Counted from the first letter of the stretch, positions 8,543-18,901 are shown. The stretch: DNA of 64,000 nucleotides from Campylobacter canadensis (GCF_013177655.1 NZ_CP035946.1:372001-436000); one strand, 5' to 3'. Numbers and translations: made by a program. The notes: a model not told the origin generated them from the letters alone.

Positions 8543-9379
8543 TTACTCCTTTGATAAGGTGCTAACATAGCGGCTTAAAGCGTCTATTTGATTAGCACTT
8601 AAAGCGTGAATAAAGCTAGGCATTCTTCCTATAACTTTTACACTAGCATCGCTAGGTGCATCTTTTCCGCTTCTTAAAACATTTGCAATAAATTCAGCTT
8701 TTCCATATACATTTAAAGCAGGTGCTACATCTTCAATACCTTCAGCATTATCTCCGTGGCATGAAGCACAGTTTTCAGCAAATAATTCTTTGCCTTTTTC
8801 ATTGCCTTTAACAATAAATTCTGCAATTAATTTTGCATCTTCACCCTCAACTAAACCAGCAGGCATTTCACCATATCCTAAACCAGTTGAACCGTGTTCT
8901 AGAGTATTTAAAATTCCATCAACACTGCCCCAAACTGTTAAATCTTGAGCTTTTCCATTAATTCCATCTCCTGTTAAACCGTGACAAGGAGCGCAGTGAA
9001 GAGTGAATAATCTTTCTCCCATTTGTATTTTTTTATCATCATCTAAGCTAGAATATTTTGCATCATATTTTGCATTAAATTCTTGAACGCTTTCATTGTA
9101 TTCACCTATTGATGAATATTTATTTAAAGGGTAACCTATTAAAAAATACCATAAAGCAAATAAAATTAAAAGCACAAACATTAAAGCCCAACCTAGTGGA
9201 AGTGGGTTTTTATATTCTCCAATTCCATCCCAAGTGTGTTCTGCAAGTTCTGCATTTGATTTATTTTTTTTCATTTGATTAAAGGCATTACCTGCAACTA
9301 TAAACACTGTTAATACTATTACAATAGCACCAATTATTGAGAGTAAATTGACATTATCAGACAAATTAAACCAATTCAT
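8543..9379 (-). CDS. ccoP: cbb3-type cytochrome c oxidase subunit III (dihaem)
   Basis: 278 aa with an N-terminal membrane helix, a second helix (LGWALMFVLLILFALWYFLI) and two c-type haem sites, CAPCH and CASCH, each with a downstream Met ligand candidate (GEMPAGL and GRMPSF). It passes electrons from periplasmic cytochrome c to CcoO/CcoN. Its ATG overlaps the ccoQ stop. The length and domain order are normal for CcoP. Confidence 0.95.
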   Translation of the reverse strand: MNWFNLSDNVNLLSIIGAIVIVLTVFIVAGNAFNQMKKNKSNAELAEHTWDGIGEYKNPLPLGWALMFVLLILFALWYFLIGYPLNKYSSIGEYNESVQEFNAKYDAKYSSLDDDKKIQMGERLFTLHCAPCHGLTGDGINGKAQDLTVWGSVDGILNTLEHGSTGLGYGEMPAGLVEGEDAKLIAEFIVKGNEKGKELFAENCASCHGDNAEGIEDVAPALNVYGKAEFIANVLRSGKDAPSDASVKVIGRMPSFIHALSANQIDALSRYVSTLSKE

Positions 9380-9573
9380 TTTGCTCTCCTTTCAAGTAAT
9401 TCAGAATCTAAATCATCATTTAGTGCAAGATTTGCATATTTTTCATAATCTTTTTTTCCACTTTTTTGTGTTTTATAAAGATGAAAAATATAAGCATAAA
9501 GCACAATTGTTAAAAAGAAAATAAGGAAAAAATAAAAATGTCCTTGAAGTTGTGCAAATTCATCAAAACTCAT
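9376..9573 (-). CDS. ccoQ: cbb3 oxidase small subunit CcoQ
   Basis: 65-aa single-helix protein (FFLIFFLTIVLYAYIFHLY) between ccoO and ccoP, with a Tyr/Lys-rich cytoplasmic tail. Identified by size, helix and position in ccoNOQP; the family stabilises the oxidase complex. Confidence 0.85.
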   Translation of the reverse strand: MSFDEFAQLQGHFYFFLIFFLTIVLYAYIFHLYKTQKSGKKDYEKYANLALNDDLDSELLERRAK

Positions 9574-9583
9574 TTTATACTCC

Positions 9584-10276
9584 TTATTTTAAGCTGTTTA
9601 AATAAGCTATTAAAGCAACAATTTCTTTTATTTCACAATTACTTGCTGATGGGTCTTTTTTGCAAGGTTCAAACGCAGCTTTAACGCTTGCATCATTCAT
9701 TGCATCTACTATTGGTGTAGCTTGTTCAACCATCATTTTTAAAGCTTCTTCATAACTGCCTAGCTTTGTTTGTCCTTCTTCATCATAAGGAACATTAAAT
9801 ACTTTTTTTACCGTTAATGCTTCAGCGTAAGCTGTTTGTAAATCTGCATCTTTATTAAATAAATGCGGATAGCTTGGCATAATTGAATTTGGTACAACGC
9901 TTGTAGGCAATTTCATATGGTTTTCATGCCAATCTGTAGTTCTATAATTTCCTACACGCATTAAATCAGGACCTGTTCTTTTTGAACCCCATAAAAATGG
10001 TCTATCATAAGCATATTCACCACTTTTTGAATATTCACCATATCTATCAGTTTCAGCCTTAAATGGGCGAATTAATTGTGAGTGACAAGCATTACAACTT
10101 TCTTTTATATAAACTTGTCTTCCAGCGATTTCTAAAGCAGTGTATGGTTTGCGATTTTCAATAGGTCTTGCATTAGGTGCAAATGCAGGTAAAATTTCAA
10201 CCAAACCAGCATAAGCAATTACTACAAATACAAAAACTGCAAAAAAGAAAGGATTTTTTTCTAACCAACTAAACAT
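9584..10276 (-). CDS. ccoO: cbb3-type cytochrome c oxidase subunit II (monohaem)
   Basis: 230 aa with one N-terminal helix and a single haem c motif (ESCNACHSQLIRPF). Family signatures include YGEYSKSGEYAYDRPFLWGS and KRTGPDLMRVG, and the distal Met ligand is probably in PNSIMPSYPHL. It transfers electrons from CcoP to the CcoN active site. It lies 11 bases downstream of ccoN. Confidence 0.95.
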   Translation of the reverse strand: MFSWLEKNPFFFAVFVFVVIAYAGLVEILPAFAPNARPIENRKPYTALEIAGRQVYIKESCNACHSQLIRPFKAETDRYGEYSKSGEYAYDRPFLWGSKRTGPDLMRVGNYRTTDWHENHMKLPTSVVPNSIMPSYPHLFNKDADLQTAYAEALTVKKVFNVPYDEEGQTKLGSYEEALKMMVEQATPIVDAMNDASVKAAFEPCKKDPSASNCEIKEIVALIAYLNSLK

Positions 10277-10287
10277 ATTTTACCTCC

Positions 10288-11757
10288 TTAAGCTTGCATT
10301 GGAGAAGCTGATTTTGGCTCAACTTCAATACTTCTGTTTGAAGTAATTGACTTATAAATATTGTAAGCGAACATAAAAAATCCGATTAAATATAATAAAC
10401 CACCAATAGCCTTAATCCAATAATATGGTTTAAGCGCATCTACTGTATCCATAAAGCTATAAAGCAAGGTTCCATTATCATCAACTGCACGCCACATCAT
10501 ACCTTGTGTAATACCTGCAATCCACATTGATGAGAAGTAAAATACAATACCAATTGTTTGAATCCAAAATTGCATTTCCATAATTTTTTTAGAATAAATT
10601 TCTTTTTTAAATACTCTTGGAGTCATATGATAAAGTGCTGCCATAGTCATAAATCCTACCCAGCCAAGTGTTCCATCATGAACATGCCCTGGAATCCAGT
10701 CTGTAAAGTGTGCTAAAGCATTGATTGATTTTACTGATTGAATTGAGCCTTCAAGAGTTGAGAACATATAAAATGTTGATGCAAAAATCATAAATTTAAT
10801 CAACGGACTTTCTTTTAATTGGTGCCATTCACCTTTCATTGTTAGCAAGATATTTATTGCTGAACCCCAAGAAGGTAAGATTAATACAACAGAAAATATT
10901 GAACCCATTGTTTGCATCCAATCAGGCACAGTTGAGTAAATTAAATGGTGTCCGCCTGCCCATAAATAAATAAACATTAAAGACCAGAATGAAAATAATG
11001 ATAATTTATAAGAAAAGATTGGCTGACCACTTTCTTTTGGAAGAAAATAATATATTTCTGCAATAATAGCAACAGTAAATACGAAAGCAACAGCATTATG
11101 CCCCCACCACCATTGAATTAAAGCATCATTACTTCCTGCATACATTGATACTGAATGTAGCCAAGAACCCATACCTGTAACTAATCTAGTAGGCACTTCC
11201 ATATTGTTGAATAAATAAAGCATTGCAACACCTAAGAAAGTTGCTATGTAATACCAAATAGAAATGTATAAGCTTTTTTCACGGCGAATTCCAATAAGAC
11301 CAAAAATTCCCATTCCCCATAATACCCAAATAACTACAACAGCTATATCAAAAGGCCATTCAAGTTCAGCGTATTCTTTTGAGGTTGTAACACCTGCAAA
11401 TAAGCTTACAACTGCTAATAAAATAGTAATCATAAAGATAACAAAATGTGCTTTACCTAAAAACATTAAGAGTTTTGATTCACGCATAGATACCTTTAAA
11501 ACTCTTTGTCCTACATAATACCAAGTAGCCCAAATACCTGAAAGCATAAAACCATAAACAACCCCATTTGTATGAAGCGGTCTTAATCTTCCAAACTTTG
11601 AATATTCTCCAGCAAAATCGTTAAGGCTTGGTTCAGCTAATTGAAATGCTATTAAAGTCCCAATCCCCATACCGATAATACCAAAGACAATACATGCGAA
11701 CATAAACCATTTAGCTATGGTGTAATCATAGCTAATGTGCTGTGATGGATTTGCCAT
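10288..11757 (-). CDS. ccoN: cbb3-type cytochrome c oxidase catalytic subunit I
   Basis: 489 aa with about 12 membrane helices. The haem and copper ligands typical of the C-family haem-copper oxidases are visible: RPLHTNGVVYGF, WWWGHNAVAFVF (CuB His) with the nearby Tyr of EIYYFLP, WAGGHHLIYSTVP, and WIPGHVHDGTLGW. It reduces oxygen to water with high affinity in the inner membrane, which suits a microaerophile. It is the first gene of the operon, behind a TATAAT box. Confidence 0.97.
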   Translation of the reverse strand: MANPSQHISYDYTIAKWFMFACIVFGIIGMGIGTLIAFQLAEPSLNDFAGEYSKFGRLRPLHTNGVVYGFMLSGIWATWYYVGQRVLKVSMRESKLLMFLGKAHFVIFMITILLAVVSLFAGVTTSKEYAELEWPFDIAVVVIWVLWGMGIFGLIGIRREKSLYISIWYYIATFLGVAMLYLFNNMEVPTRLVTGMGSWLHSVSMYAGSNDALIQWWWGHNAVAFVFTVAIIAEIYYFLPKESGQPIFSYKLSLFSFWSLMFIYLWAGGHHLIYSTVPDWMQTMGSIFSVVLILPSWGSAINILLTMKGEWHQLKESPLIKFMIFASTFYMFSTLEGSIQSVKSINALAHFTDWIPGHVHDGTLGWVGFMTMAALYHMTPRVFKKEIYSKKIMEMQFWIQTIGIVFYFSSMWIAGITQGMMWRAVDDNGTLLYSFMDTVDALKPYYWIKAIGGLLYLIGFFMFAYNIYKSITSNRSIEVEPKSASPMQA

Positions 11758-11793
11758 TGCCTCTCCTTAAATTAAAATAAAATTGACGGATTA

Positions 11794-11799
11794 ATTATA
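11794..11799 (-). promoter_or_regulatory. Putative -10 box for ccoNOQP
   Basis: Minus-strand TATAAT (within TCTATAATTAAT), 37 bases upstream of ccoN and preceded by a T-rich stretch, as in Campylobacter sigma70 promoters. Confidence 0.5.
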
Positions 11800-11949
11800 G
11801 ACTATAAAAAAATAAATTATCCTTAAAGTTGAAACTTTTTTGTAATTTTTTACAATATTGAGTAAAAAATAGTGTTTTATTTGTAAAAGAATAAATTATT
11901 TATTAGATTATTTGTGTAACATTTTTTTAATAAAAATAAGGATGAAAAC

Positions 11950-12459
11950 ATGAAAAATATAGTTTTAAAGGTTGTAATTTTACTTGTTTTATTTGCATTT
12001 TTTGCTTATAAAGTTTATTTTTCTTTTGATTTTGTAAAACAAATATATAAAAGCAGTGGAATAATATGTTTAGCATTGTTTTTTACAAGTGCTATTTTTA
12101 ATTATTTTTCGCATTATTGGGCAAAATTTTTAGGTAAAAGTGCTTTTTTGTTTGCTCTTATTCATTTTTTAAATTTTATTATTGTTGATAATCAGTTATT
12201 TTTTGCTGATATATATAAAAATCTTTTAAAATATAATAATTTATTAGGTTTTTTTGCTTTTATTATTATGCTATCTTTATTTTATTTAAGTAAAAAATTT
12301 GTATTTTTAGCAAAATATGCTTTATTATTAGCAAGTTTGCATTATTATTTTAGTGTAAAAATTCCACAATTTTGGCATTATTTTGCACTTGTTGCAGCTT
12401 TAATTTTACTTATTAATTGGAGAAAAAATGATATTCGCAAAAATGGATTATTTAAATAA
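11950..12459 (+). CDS. Multi-span membrane protein, YedZ/MsrQ or ferric-reductase-like
   Basis: 169 aa, mostly hydrophobic, with five or six predicted helices. His residues sit inside or at the ends of helices (NYFSHYWAKF, FALIHFLNF, ASLHYYFSV, FWHYFALV), the arrangement expected for a b-haem membrane protein of the ferric-reductase-like YedZ/MsrQ family. I infer this family from pattern and size, not from a strong motif. If right, it could feed electrons from quinol to a periplasmic molybdenum enzyme; none is adjacent, though NapA follows mqnA. It overlaps mqnA by 32 bases, so the two are co-expressed. Confidence 0.5.
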   Translation: MKNIVLKVVILLVLFAFFAYKVYFSFDFVKQIYKSSGIICLALFFTSAIFNYFSHYWAKFLGKSAFLFALIHFLNFIIVDNQLFFADIYKNLLKYNNLLGFFAFIIMLSLFYLSKKFVFLAKYALLLASLHYYFSVKIPQFWHYFALVAALILLINWRKNDIRKNGLFK

Positions 12460-13114
12460 TATACCTTTAAATTATTTTTTAAAATCATCTTCTTTGCCAA
12501 GCTATGTAAAAAAAACATTAGATTATAAAAAAGATGTACCTGCAAAATTAAATAAAGCTTTAGAAAGAAGAAAAATTGATGCAGCAATTATATCTAGCAT
12601 TAAAAGTTCTCATAAAAAATATAAGAATTTAAATATTGGTATTTGTGCTAATAAAAAAGTTTTAAGTGTTTTAGTTGATACAAAAGAACAAAGTTCTTTG
12701 GATATAGAAAGTGCTACTTCAAATGCGCTTGCAAAGGTATTAAAGCAAAAAGGTAAAGTTATTATGGGGGATAAGGCATTAAAATATTATTTAGATTCAG
12801 AAAATAAAGAACATTTAGTAGATTTATGCCAAGAATGGTATAAAAAAACATCATTGCCTTTTATGTTTGCAAGATTTTCATACACAAAATGCAATAAAAA
12901 AACACTATCTTTATTAAAGTTATTTATTAAAAAAAATACTTTTAAAAATCAAAGAGTAAAAATACCAAATTATATTTTAGATTATTATTCAAAAAGCAGG
13001 AAAATTCACAAAAAAGATATTAAAAAATATCTAGAACTTATCTATTATAAAATAGGTAAAAAAGAATTAAAAGCCTTTAGATTGTATGAAAAATACAATA
13101 AATATTATTCTTAA
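12428..13114 (+). CDS. mqnA: Chorismate dehydratase of the futalosine menaquinone pathway
   Basis: 228 aa. The family start (IFAKMDYLNNIPLNYFL) and the segment AKLNKALERRKIDAAIISSI are typical of the periplasmic-binding-fold MqnA/MqnD group. MqnA forms 3-enolpyruvoylbenzoate from chorismate. Campylobacter makes its menaquinone by this route, which supplies electrons to Nap, Nrf and the cbb3 chain. It starts behind TTGGAGAAAAA inside the end of the upstream gene. The Lys-rich C-terminus is longer than needed but similar in relatives. Confidence 0.85.
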   Translation: MIFAKMDYLNNIPLNYFLKSSSLPSYVKKTLDYKKDVPAKLNKALERRKIDAAIISSIKSSHKKYKNLNIGICANKKVLSVLVDTKEQSSLDIESATSNALAKVLKQKGKVIMGDKALKYYLDSENKEHLVDLCQEWYKKTSLPFMFARFSYTKCNKKTLSLLKLFIKKNTFKNQRVKIPNYILDYYSKSRKIHKKDIKKYLELIYYKIGKKELKAFRLYEKYNKYYS

Positions 13115-13124
13115 AAATATTATT

Positions 13125-13150
13125 AGAGATATTTTTTCTCTTTTTATTTG
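13125..13150 (+). terminator. Terminator after mqnA
   Basis: A short stem AGAGA / TCTCT with a T-rich loop is followed by TTTTATTTG, ten bases after the mqnA stop. Confidence 0.6.
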
Positions 13151-13199
13151 TAATTAAATTTCACTAATATTTTGTTTCATTTTTAATTTAAATCAAGTG

Positions 13200-13214
13200 C
13201 CTTGCAATGCAAGG
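13200..13214 (+). promoter_or_regulatory. Perfect palindrome upstream of napA
   Basis: CCTTGCAATGCAAGG is a perfect 15-bp palindrome located 38 bases before napA and followed by TTTTT. It may be an operator for the nap operon or a short hairpin terminator or attenuator. Sequence alone does not separate these. Confidence 0.4.
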
Positions 13215-13251
13215 TTTTTAAAATTATTCAATTTTTATAAAAGGAGAATGA

Positions 13252-16020
13252 ATGCAAAGAAGAGACTTTTTAAAAAGTACTGCAATAGCTTCTGCTGCTG
13301 CGTGTATTAATCCTGCTTTAGCAAGTGCTAAAGAAAACACTCAAGATTGGGTTTGGGATAAAGCAGTTTGTAGATTTTGCGGAACGGGCTGTGGAATTAT
13401 GGTTGCAACTAAAAATGGTAAAATCGTTGCGACTAAAGGCGACCCTGAAGCACCTGTAAATCGTGGATTAAATTGTATTAAAGGTTATTTTAATGCAAAA
13501 ATTATGTATGGAGAAGATAGATTAGTAACTCCTTTAATGCGTGTAAATGCTAAAGGCGAGTTTGATAAAAATGGAAAATTTGCACCAATTTCTTGGCAAA
13601 GAGCTTTTGATGAAATGCAAAAGCGTATGAAAAAAGCTTTAAAAGAGCAAGGTGTAAATGGTATTGGAATGTTTGCAAGTGGTCAGCATACAATACAAGA
13701 AGGTTATGCGGCTGCAAAATTATTTAAAGCTGGTTTTAGAAGTAATAATATTGACCCAAATGCTAGACATTGTATGGCGAGTGCGGTTTTAGGCTTTATG
13801 CAAACTTTTGGAATTGATGAGCCTGCAGGTTGCTATGATGATATTGAACTTACTGATACTATTGTATGCTGGGGTTCAAATATGGCAGAAATGCACCCGA
13901 TTTTATGGAGCAGGGTAAGTGATAGAAAATTATCAAACCCTGAAAAAGTAAAAATAGTAAATCTTTCAACATACAGCACAAGAACAAGTGATATTGCTGA
14001 TATTGAGATTATTTTTACACCAAATAGCGATTTAGCAATATGGAACTACATAGCAAGAGAGATTGTTTATAATCATCCAGAAGCAATTGATGAAAAATTC
14101 ATAAAAGAACATTGTGTTTTTGCAACAGGTTTTACTGATATTGGTTATGGTATGAGAAATAATCCTAAACATCCAAGCTTTAGCGATAGTGAAAAAGACA
14201 CAGTAGAAAAAGAATTAAGTATTACTTTAGATGAAGATGAAGCAAGAGCTTTAAGCTATCTAGGAGTAAAAGCAGGCGATAAATTTGCTATGAAAAATGC
14301 AGCTAAAGCGGCATTAAACTGGGAGATTTCATTTAACGAATTTAAAAAAGGTTTAGAGCCTTATACTCTTGATTATGTTTGCAAAGTAGCAAAGGGTAAT
14401 AAAGATGAAAGCGATGAAGAATTTAAAAAGAAATTACAAGCTTTAGCAAATCTTTATATAGAACAAAATCGCAAAGTTGTTAGTTTTTGGACAATGGGCT
14501 TTAATCAACATACTCGTGGTACTTGGGTAAATGAACTTGCTTATACGGTGCATTTTTTACTAGGAAAACAAAGCAAACCAGGTAGCGGTGCGTTTAGTTT
14601 AACAGGTCAGCCAAGTGCTTGTGGAACAGCAAGAGAGGTTGGAACTTTTGCACACCGCTTACCAGCTGATATGGTTGTTGCAAATCCTAAGCACAGAGCA
14701 AAAGCAGAAAAAATATGGAATTTACCTGCAGGTACAATAAATGGCGTTATGGGTAATCACTTTGTGCAAATGATGAGAAACCTAGAAGACAATAAACAAA
14801 AATTTGTATGGGTAATGGTAAATAACCCTTGGCAAAATACTGCAAATGCAAATCACTGGATAAAAGCAGCTAGAAAAAATGATAATTTTATAGTTGTAAG
14901 TGATTGCTATCCTGGAATTAGTGCTAAGGTTGCGGATTTAATTTTACCAACAGCTATGATTTATGAAAAATGGGGAGCTTATGGTAATGCTGAAAGAAGA
15001 ACTCAACATTGGAGACAACAAGTTGTTCCAGTAGGCGAGGCTATGAGTGATACTTGGCAAATGCTAGAACTTGCAAAAAGATTTACATTAAGCGAGGTTT
15101 GGGGCGAAGTAAAAATTGATGAAAACACTAAACTTCCAAGTGTATTAGAAGAAGCAAAGAAAATGGGTTATAAAGAAAGTGATACCTTATTTGATGTGTT
15201 ATTTGCTAATAAAAAATGTCGTGAAATTGATATTGTTTCTGATAGCTCAAAAGATTGGATTAATACCGATGTTAAAGGTGATAACAGAAAAATAAAAGAC
15301 GGCAGTGGTAATATTTTTAAAGGTTATGGCTTTTTTATTCAAAAATATTTATGGGAAGAATATAGAGAATTTGGTGCAGGTCACGGACACGATTTAGCAA
15401 GTTTTGAAACTTATCATAAGGTTAGAGGTTTAAGATGGCCTGTTGTTGATGGTAGAGAAACTCAATGGAGATTTAATACAAAATATGATTTTTACGCTAA
15501 AAAAGCAAATCCAAATTCTGATTTTGCATTTTATGGAGATTTTGATAAAAGCATACAAAAAGGTGATTTAAAAGCTCCAGAAGGAGAAGAAAAAACAACC
15601 ATTACAAATAAGGCAAAAATTTTCTTTAGACCATTTATGAAAGCACCTGAACGCCCAAGTAAGGAATATCCATTCTGGTTATGTACAGGTAGGGTTTTAG
15701 AGCATTGGCACAGCGGTACAATGACTATGCGTGTTCCTGAATTGTTTAAAGCAGTTCCTGAGGCAATGTGCTACATTCACCCTGAAGATGCAGCAATGCT
15801 TGGTCTAAATCAAAGAGATTTAGTTTGGGTTGAATCACGCCGTGGAAAAGTAAAAGCAAGAATTGATATGCGTGGAAGAAATAAGCCACCTCGTGGTCTT
15901 GTTTATGTACCTTGGTTTGATGAGAATGTTTATATAAATAAAGTTACATTAGATGCAACTTGCCCTATATCAAAACAAACTGATTACAAAAAATGTGCAG
16001 TAAAATTAACTAAAGCGTAA
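13252..16020 (+). CDS. napA: Periplasmic nitrate reductase catalytic subunit
   Basis: 922 aa. A twin-arginine signal ([20 protein letters not shown]) exports the folded enzyme. A [4Fe-4S] site follows ([12 protein letters not shown] plus a fourth Cys in GLNCIKGYF). The molybdenum ligand Cys is in [14 protein letters not shown]. The bis-MGD binding segments run through the rest, ending with a molybdopterin-binding domain ([20 protein letters not shown]). It reduces nitrate to nitrite in the periplasm. Length and order match NapA of Campylobacter. It is the first gene of napAGHBLD, behind an AAGGAGAATGA ribosome site. Confidence 0.98.
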   Translation: MQRRDFLKSTAIASAAACINPALASAKENTQDWVWDKAVCRFCGTGCGIMVATKNGKIVATKGDPEAPVNRGLNCIKGYFNAKIMYGEDRLVTPLMRVNAKGEFDKNGKFAPISWQRAFDEMQKRMKKALKEQGVNGIGMFASGQHTIQEGYAAAKLFKAGFRSNNIDPNARHCMASAVLGFMQTFGIDEPAGCYDDIELTDTIVCWGSNMAEMHPILWSRVSDRKLSNPEKVKIVNLSTYSTRTSDIADIEIIFTPNSDLAIWNYIAREIVYNHPEAIDEKFIKEHCVFATGFTDIGYGMRNNPKHPSFSDSEKDTVEKELSITLDEDEARALSYLGVKAGDKFAMKNAAKAALNWEISFNEFKKGLEPYTLDYVCKVAKGNKDESDEEFKKKLQALANLYIEQNRKVVSFWTMGFNQHTRGTWVNELAYTVHFLLGKQSKPGSGAFSLTGQPSACGTAREVGTFAHRLPADMVVANPKHRAKAEKIWNLPAGTINGVMGNHFVQMMRNLEDNKQKFVWVMVNNPWQNTANANHWIKAARKNDNFIVVSDCYPGISAKVADLILPTAMIYEKWGAYGNAERRTQHWRQQVVPVGEAMSDTWQMLELAKRFTLSEVWGEVKIDENTKLPSVLEEAKKMGYKESDTLFDVLFANKKCREIDIVSDSSKDWINTDVKGDNRKIKDGSGNIFKGYGFFIQKYLWEEYREFGAGHGHDLASFETYHKVRGLRWPVVDGRETQWRFNTKYDFYAKKANPNSDFAFYGDFDKSIQKGDLKAPEGEEKTTITNKAKIFFRPFMKAPERPSKEYPFWLCTGRVLEHWHSGTMTMRVPELFKAVPEAMCYIHPEDAAMLGLNQRDLVWVESRRGKVKARIDMRGRNKPPRGLVYVPWFDENVYINKVTLDATCPISKQTDYKKCAVKLTKA

Positions 16021-16023
16021 AAA

Positions 16024-16785
16024 ATGAGAAGAAAGTTCTTAGTAAGCGTTGCAAAACTTGTAGCAATTTTTGCGGGTATTTTTAGTTTTTTGTATCTAAA
16101 AAAAGATGAAAATGTAAGCTCTAGTAAAAAAAGGCTTACAACATCATTTTACTTACGCCCGCCAGGAGTGCTAAATGAAAAGCATTTTTTAAGCTCATGT
16201 ATTCGTTGTGGTGCTTGTGTAAAAGCTTGTCCATACAATACTTTAAAACTTGCTTCATTTAATGACAATGCTTCTAATGGAACACCTATTTTTTATGCAA
16301 GTAAAATACCTTGCTATTTGTGCGATACTCTTCCTTGCATAGCAAAATGTCCTAGCGATGCTTTAAGTAAAGATATTTTAAAGCAAGGAATAAAATCAGT
16401 AAATATTGGTAGAGCTATTGTTGATGAAAGTTCTTGTGTAGCACATTTTGGAATTCAATGCGATGCTTGTTATCGTGCTTGTCCTTTTTTAGACAAGGCT
16501 ATTTATTTAGAATATAAAAGAAATGAAAGAACAAACAAACACGCAATGCTTGTGCCAAAGGTAAATTATGATTATTGTGTAGGTTGTGGTATGTGCGAAA
16601 GAGCTTGTATTACTAAAATACCTGCAATTAGCGTTTTACCAAGTGATTTTATTTTAGGACAAAGAAATGATAATTATGTTAAAGGCTGGGTAGAAGGCGA
16701 TGATAGCATTTTAAAAGATGTGAATACTAATAAAAAGTTAGATAAAAATAAGGCTATGGATTATTTAAATGGTGCAGAATTTTAA
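16024..16785 (+). CDS. napG: Ferredoxin-type quinol dehydrogenase component
   Basis: 253 aa with an N-terminal signal carrying Arg-Arg (MRRKFLVSVAKLVAIFAGIF) and four Cys clusters: CIRCGACVKACP, CYLCDTLPCIAKCP, CDACYRACP and CVGCGMCERAC. These bind four [4Fe-4S] clusters. NapG with NapH takes electrons from menaquinol and passes them to NapB/NapA; Campylobacter lacks napC in this operon. It begins three bases after napA. Confidence 0.95.
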   Translation: MRRKFLVSVAKLVAIFAGIFSFLYLKKDENVSSSKKRLTTSFYLRPPGVLNEKHFLSSCIRCGACVKACPYNTLKLASFNDNASNGTPIFYASKIPCYLCDTLPCIAKCPSDALSKDILKQGIKSVNIGRAIVDESSCVAHFGIQCDACYRACPFLDKAIYLEYKRNERTNKHAMLVPKVNYDYCVGCGMCERACITKIPAISVLPSDFILGQRNDNYVKGWVEGDDSILKDVNTNKKLDKNKAMDYLNGAEF

Positions 16786-17572
16786 AATTGGTAAATATTT
16801 AATATTAAGAAGAATTACTCAAATAGGCATTCTTTTGCTTTTTACTTTTAAAAGCACGGAATTTATTTTATTTGGTAATTTAAGCTCTTCTGTATTGTTA
16901 AATTCAATTAAATTAAGCGACCCGTTTGCTTACTTGCAAATATTTTTAGCATCTTTTACTTTAAATTTTGAATTTTTTCTTTCAGCATTGGTAATATTTT
17001 TACTTTATGCTGTGTTTTTAGGAAGGGCTTTTTGTGCTTGGGTTTGCCCTGTGAATTTAATTACTAATTTTGCAGAGCTAATTAGAAGATATTTAAAACC
17101 AGCAAAGCTAACTAATTTTAAAGCTAATACTAGATATTTTTTATTATTTAGTTTTTTATTAGCCTCGTTTTTATTTAGTGAGCCAAGTTTTGAAAAGATA
17201 TCTCATATTGCAATTATTACAAGAGGGATAATTTTTATGCAAAGTTCGGCGATTTTTGTTGGAATTTTGATTTTTTTAGCTGATTTATTTTTGCAAAGAA
17301 ATTTAGTATGTTCTCATTTATGCCCTTTAGGTGCTTTTTATAGCTTGATAAGTAGATATTCTTTACTTAAGATAACATACAATTTAGATAAATGCACAAA
17401 ATGTGCAAAATGTATTAATATTTGCCCAGAACCGCAAGTTTTAAACCTAGTAACAAAGTATTCAGGAAAGGTTTTAAACCCTGAGTGTATTAAATGTGCT
17501 AGATGTGTTGATGTTTGCGATGATGATGCAATTAATTTTAATTTAATTAATTTTGTGAAAGGAAAAAAATGA
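16769..17572 (+). CDS. napH: Membrane quinol dehydrogenase ferredoxin subunit
   Basis: 267 aa with four membrane helices, two Cys-Pro motifs facing the cytoplasm (CAWVCPVN and CSHLCPLG) and two C-terminal [4Fe-4S] motifs (CTKCAKCINICP, CIKCARCVDVC). It is the membrane partner of NapG in menaquinol oxidation. The start at 16769 overlaps napG by 17 bases. Confidence 0.95.
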   Translation: MVQNFKIGKYLILRRITQIGILLLFTFKSTEFILFGNLSSSVLLNSIKLSDPFAYLQIFLASFTLNFEFFLSALVIFLLYAVFLGRAFCAWVCPVNLITNFAELIRRYLKPAKLTNFKANTRYFLLFSFLLASFLFSEPSFEKISHIAIITRGIIFMQSSAIFVGILIFLADLFLQRNLVCSHLCPLGAFYSLISRYSLLKITYNLDKCTKCAKCINICPEPQVLNLVTKYSGKVLNPECIKCARCVDVCDDDAINFNLINFVKGKK

Positions 17573-18084
17573 AAAAGTTAATACTTAGTTTAAGTGCTTG
17601 TTTGTGCTTAAGTGCTGCAAGCGTTAGCGATACTCAAATTGGACTTAGAAAACATTCTTTAGAAGATGAAAAAAGTTTGAATATTAATAATTTTTCATAT
17701 TCAGATAAAGAACCAGGAGAAGCGCAAAGATTTGAAAGAGCTTACCAAAATGCTCCACCACAAATTCCACATAGTGTTGAAGATTTATTGCCAATTACTC
17801 AAGAGCTAAATATGTGTCTTAGCTGTCATGATTTAGGCAAAGATAATGAAAGAAAGGTGCTTGAAGAAAGTGAAGCAACTCCTATTCCAGCATCTCATTA
17901 TTATGATTTAAGAAATGATAAATCTTTAGCAGAAGTATCACCTTCAAGATACAATTGTGTTCAATGCCACGCACCACAAGCTAATCTTGATCCTGCTGTA
18001 AAAAATACTTTTAAACCAGATTTTAAAAATGATTTAGATAAGCACAGGTCAAATCTTTTAGATGTGTTAAATGAAGGTTTATAA
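17569..18084 (+). CDS. napB: Dihaem c-type cytochrome, electron-transfer subunit of NapA
   Basis: 171 aa with a signal peptide (MKKLILSLSACLCLSAASVS) and two haem c sites (CLSCHD and CVQCHAPQ). The NapB signatures PPQIPHSVEDLLPI and ASHYYDLR are present. It delivers electrons to NapA. It overlaps napH by four bases (ATGA) and napL by 14. Confidence 0.96.
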   Translation: MKKLILSLSACLCLSAASVSDTQIGLRKHSLEDEKSLNINNFSYSDKEPGEAQRFERAYQNAPPQIPHSVEDLLPITQELNMCLSCHDLGKDNERKVLEESEATPIPASHYYDLRNDKSLAEVSPSRYNCVQCHAPQANLDPAVKNTFKPDFKNDLDKHRSNLLDVLNEGL

Positions 18085-18901
18085 GCTTTTTTTTATTTTA
18101 CTTGCGAATGTTTTATTCGCAAGTGAGCTTTCTTTGGATAAATTACAATATTTGCAATTACCTTGCAATTTAAATGCAATTAGTGATGATTATTTAGCTT
18201 GTGATAATGGTTATGTTTTAGATAAAAATGCAAATATTATTAAAGATTTAAAGGAAAAAATTGTTTTTATTGATAATTTTGAAGATAATTTATTAATATT
18301 AACTCAAGCCAATGATTATAAAAAACTTTATTTAAATGATAAGGTTGTAAAGCTTTCTAATGCTATAAATTATGCGTATTTAGGTAAAAATGAGATATAT
18401 TTAAGTTCTTTAGCTAGTGAATTATTTATATTTGATTTTTCGTTAAAGGAGCTTTTTAAGCTGCATTTTTCTAATGCAAGCATAGGAGCAATGGCGATTA
18501 ATGAAAATAGAAACAAGCTTGTCTTAGGTTTAGAAAGCGGTGCATTAATATTGTTTGATACTTTAGATAAAAGTTACAAAATAAAAGAAGTTCATAAAGA
18601 TAATATTTACTCGCTCTCATTTAAAAAACATAGAATTTTAAGTTCAAGTACCGATAGAAAAGTGCTTTTAAGCGATGAGAATTTAAATGAGATTAGTAGT
18701 TTAACGAGTGATAATTTAATTTATTTTTGTGTGCTTACTGATAAATCTTTTGCTTATTCTTGTGATGTTGAAAATAATATTTGCATTGATGATATAAAAA
18801 TTAATATAGGAAATTTATATTTAAATTCTTTGTATTTTTATGATAATAAGCTATATTTAAATTCTTATTCAAATAAACTTTATTACAAGGAAATAAAATG
18901 A
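18071..18901 (+). CDS. napL: NapL, periplasmic WD-repeat-like protein
   Basis: 276 aa with a signal peptide (ending near NVLFASELS) and repeats of beta-propeller type (for example NIYSLSFKKHRILSSSTDRK VLLSDE). NapL is found in Campylobacterota nap operons between napB and napD; its exact role in NapA maturation or electron transfer is not settled. Identification rests on position and the propeller-like pattern. Confidence 0.8.
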   Translation: MKVYKLFFILLANVLFASELSLDKLQYLQLPCNLNAISDDYLACDNGYVLDKNANIIKDLKEKIVFIDNFEDNLLILTQANDYKKLYLNDKVVKLSNAINYAYLGKNEIYLSSLASELFIFDFSLKELFKLHFSNASIGAMAINENRNKLVLGLESGALILFDTLDKSYKIKEVHKDNIYSLSFKKHRILSSSTDRKVLLSDENLNEISSLTSDNLIYFCVLTDKSFAYSCDVENNICIDDIKINIGNLYLNSLYFYDNKLYLNSYSNKLYYKEIK

